DNA from: Eubacterium sp. ER2
Lineage (GTDB): Bacteria; Bacillota; Clostridia; Lachnospirales; Lachnospiraceae
Direction of reading: 5' to 3'
Length of the DNA: 64,000 nt
Assembly (NCBI RefSeq): GCF_000765215.1
Contig: NZ_JPJE01000018.1
Coordinates: forward strand, 204,432-268,431
Below the pieces are notes generated by a model. The model saw only the letters and a program-made list of their open reading frames with translations, ran no database searches and had not been told where the DNA came from. The first letter of the stretch is position 1. Each line of letters starts with the position of its first letter. The position numbers and the translations under genes are program-made. Positions 61,884 through 64,000 of the stretch are shown in pieces.

Positions 61884-63872
61884 ATGAAGAATTTTGAGAA
61901 GTATGAGCGGCAGTATTTCATGCCGCCGGAAGTCACCTACGACTGGGTGAAGAAAGAATACATAGACCAGCCTCCCATCTGGTGCAGTGTGGACTTGCGG
62001 GACGGCAACCAGGCCCTGATCGAGCCTATGAGTCTGGAGGAGAAGCTGGAGTTCTTTGAGCTGCTCGTAAAGGTGGGCTTCAAGGAGATCGAGGTGGGCT
62101 TCCCGGCTGCCTCTGAGACAGAGTACAACTTTATGCGAGCCCTGATCGAGAAGAACATGATCCCAGACGACGTGACAGTCCAGGTGCTGACCCAGGCCAG
62201 AGAGCATATCATCAAGAGGACCTTTGAGGCTGTGAAGGGTGCGCCCCACGCTGTCATCCACCTGTACAATTCCACTTCTGTGGCTCAGAGAGAGCAGGTG
62301 TTCAAAAAGGATAAAGAGCAGATTAAGAAAATTGCTGTGGACGGTGCAAAGCTGCTGAAGAAGCTGGCGGACGAGACAGAGGGAAACTTCACCTTTGAGT
62401 ACAGCCCGGAGAGCTTCTCAGGGACAGAGGTAGACTATGCCGTGGAGGTGTGCAACGCAGTCCTGGACGTGTGGAAGCCCCAGGCGGACAACAAGGCCAT
62501 CATCAACATTCCCACGACTGTGGAGAACGCCATGCCCCACGTCTTTGCATCCCAGCTTGAGTATGTGCACAAGCATCTGGCCTACAGAGACAATGTGGTT
62601 CTCTCCCTCCATCCCCACAACGACAGGGGCTGCGGCGTGGCCACAGCGGAGCTTGGAATACTGGCCGGCGCTGACAGGATCGAGGGAACCCTGTTCGGAA
62701 ACGGTGAGCGGACAGGAAACGTGGATATCATCACCCTGGGCATGAACATGTTCTCCCACGGTGTGGACCCGAAGCTGGACTTCTCCAACATGGAGGAGAT
62801 CAAGGAGACCTACGAGCGGCTCACAAGGATGACTGTGGATGTGCGCCAGCCCTATGCGGGCGAGCTGGTCTTCACCGCCTTCTCCGGCTCCCACCAGGAT
62901 GCCATCGCCAAGGGCATGGCCTGGAGAGAGGAGAAGAAGTGCGACAAGTGGACTGTTCCCTATCTGCCCATCGATCCCCAGGATGTGGGAAGACGCTACG
63001 ACTCAGACGTTATCCGCATCAACAGCCAGTCCGGAAAGGGCGGCGTGAACTATATCCTGAAGCAGAGCCACGGCATCAACCTTCCGGAGAAGATGCGTGA
63101 GGAAGTGGGATACCTTGTGAAGGGTGTCTCCGACAAGGCGCACAAGGAGCTGACACCGGAGTGGGTATACCAGATCTTTACGGACAACTACGTGAATGCG
63201 AAGACAGTGTTCTCCATTGACGAGTGCCATTTCCGCCAGGCGGACGGCATCATCGCCGACGCCACCATCCACCACGGCAATGACGAGCAGGTGGTGACCG
63301 CCTCCGGAAACGGACGTCTGGACGCAGTCAGCAACGCCATCAAGCAGTACTTCAACATCAGCTACGAGCTGCGCTACTACGAGGAGCACTCCCTCACCAG
63401 AGGATCTTCCTCCAAGGCGGTGGCCTACGTGGGCATCATCTCCCACGAGAAGACGTTCTGGGGCGTTGGCATCGACGCGGACATCATCCGCGCCTCCATC
63501 GAGGCCCTCATCGTGGCTGTGAACAAGATCGAGGAGCTCAGCACCGCTGACCCGGTGAAGGACGCCCGCATGATCGAGATCATGAACTACATACAGGCCA
63601 ACTACATTGACGTGACGCTGGATGACCTGGCAGAGAAATTCTATCTCTCCAAGCCCTACCTTTCCAAGTATATCCGGGAGAAATCAGGGATGACCTTCGG
63701 AGACCTTGTGAAAAAGATCCGCATGAAGAAGGCCAGAGCGCTCTTAAAGAGCAGCAACATGACCGTGGAAAATATCGCCCTGTCCGTGGGCTATCAGAAT
63801 GTGGAGCACTTTAACAGGCTCTTCAAGAAAGCGTACAATATGACACCGGTACAGTTCCGGAACCAGAAATAA
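61884..63872 (+). CDS. leuA: 2-isopropylmalate synthase fused to an AraC-type DNA-binding domain
   Basis: 662 aa in one uninterrupted frame. Residues about 30-330 are the catalytic barrel: [13 protein letters not shown] (R39, D40), [11 protein letters not shown] (metal His at 243 and 245) and [10 protein letters not shown] (272-281). Residues about 425-552 are the LeuA regulatory (leucine-binding) domain, with [14 protein letters not shown] and the end [12 protein letters not shown]. Residues 563-662 are a full AraC/XylS DNA-binding domain with two helix-turn-helix units ([57 protein letters not shown]). Normal LeuA of this type ends near residue 560. AAAGGAAGAG precedes the ATG. No other leu or ilv gene is in the window, and no convincing promoter was found in 61761-61883. 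Confidence 0.93.
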   Translation: MKNFEKYERQYFMPPEVTYDWVKKEYIDQPPIWCSVDLRDGNQALIEPMSLEEKLEFFELLVKVGFKEIEVGFPAASETEYNFMRALIEKNMIPDDVTVQVLTQAREHIIKRTFEAVKGAPHAVIHLYNSTSVAQREQVFKKDKEQIKKIAVDGAKLLKKLADETEGNFTFEYSPESFSGTEVDYAVEVCNAVLDVWKPQADNKAIINIPTTVENAMPHVFASQLEYVHKHLAYRDNVVLSLHPHNDRGCGVATAELGILAGADRIEGTLFGNGERTGNVDIITLGMNMFSHGVDPKLDFSNMEEIKETYERLTRMTVDVRQPYAGELVFTAFSGSHQDAIAKGMAWREEKKCDKWTVPYLPIDPQDVGRRYDSDVIRINSQSGKGGVNYILKQSHGINLPEKMREEVGYLVKGVSDKAHKELTPEWVYQIFTDNYVNAKTVFSIDECHFRQADGIIADATIHHGNDEQVVTASGNGRLDAVSNAIKQYFNISYELRYYEEHSLTRGSSSKAVAYVGIISHEKTFWGVGIDADIIRASIEALIVAVNKIEELSTADPVKDARMIEIMNYIQANYIDVTLDDLAEKFYLSKPYLSKYIREKSGMTFGDLVKKIRMKKARALLKSSNMTVENIALSVGYQNVEHFNRLFKKAYNMTPVQFRNQK

Positions 63873-63886
63873 GACGAGACAGAAGA

Positions 63887-63912
63887 AAACGGCTGCCTAC
63901 ACGCAGCCGTTT
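63887..63912 (+). terminator. First terminator hairpin after leuA
   Basis: AAACGGCTGC (63887-63896) pairs perfectly with GCAGCCGTTT (63903-63912), loop CTACAC. Confidence 0.8.
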
Positions 63913-63924
63913 CAGACTGTAGAC

Positions 63925-63953
63925 AAAGTCCCCGGTTTACCCCGGGGCTTTTC
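63925..63953 (+). terminator. Second terminator hairpin after leuA
   Basis: AAAG and CCCCGG (63925-63935) pair with CCGGGG and CTTT (63942-63951), followed by further T residues. The two tandem hairpins close the leuA unit, so it is monogenic on its 3' side. Confidence 0.8.
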
Positions 63954-64000
63954 TATTGTAGTTATCAACATTTCAATGATCCTTCCGGTTTTTATCAAGA

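Overview
The window looks like a chromosomal segment of a spore-forming, strictly anaerobic Firmicute of the class Clostridia, most likely a Lachnospiraceae (clostridial cluster XIVa). The reasons are a complete spoIIIA operon, spoIVB and spo0A, a monomeric [FeFe] hydrogenase, a DUF4317 protein, a type III glutamine synthetase, B12-dependent methionine synthase and strong AGGAGG ribosome binding sites. Base composition is moderately GC-rich with GC-biased third positions, except for one AT-richer ABC-transporter operon. The species cannot be fixed from the sequence alone. There is no phage, transposon, CRISPR array, rRNA or tRNA; this is core genome with a few inserted blocks.

Layout: 1-8.4 kb carries the translation/RNA block infB (5' truncated by the window)-rbfA-nrnA-truB-ribF, then rpsO and pnp, each with its own sigma-A promoter and a structured leader. 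8.5-14.4 kb carries spoIIIAA-AH, the mother-cell channel/ATPase operon, followed by a lamin-tail-domain secreted protein. 14.6-17.7 kb is an AT-richer ABC importer (permease, ATPase, lipoprotein). 17.9-28.6 kb holds prfC and then asp23-nusB-xseA-xseB-ispA-dxs-tlyA-nadK-argR-recN, closely following the Bacillus gene order.

28.6-40.9 kb is a nitrogen-assimilation block placed between recN and spoIVB-spo0A, which are adjacent in Bacillus. A leftward operon, glnN (GS-III)-asnB-gltB-gltD, diverges from glnA and a gene for an ANTAR protein whose receiver domain has lost its phosphorylation residues. Both glutamine synthetase leaders contain intrinsic terminators overlapped by hairpins with AxxGxx hexaloops, the signature of ANTAR antitermination targets. 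At the far end of the block lies a probable, very compact small RNA with its own near-consensus promoter.

41-49.3 kb: spoIVB, spo0A, glgA, a split cobalamin methionine synthase (separate reactivation domain plus metH) and a group-B-like [FeFe] hydrogenase. 49.4-64 kb: alaS, rpsU, maf, a ProX-type deacylase, DUF4317, two D,D-carboxypeptidases, a metallophosphoesterase, a degV/tetR divergent pair sharing one palindromic operator, scpA-scpB, and finally a leuA.

The most unusual protein is that last one: a complete 2-isopropylmalate synthase, including the leucine-sensing domain, continued in frame into a 100-residue AraC-type DNA-binding domain. It could be an enzyme that also acts as a leucine-responsive transcription factor. 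The most unusual regulatory features are the ANTAR-type leaders of the two glutamine synthetases and the unassigned small RNA at 28.66-28.78 kb.
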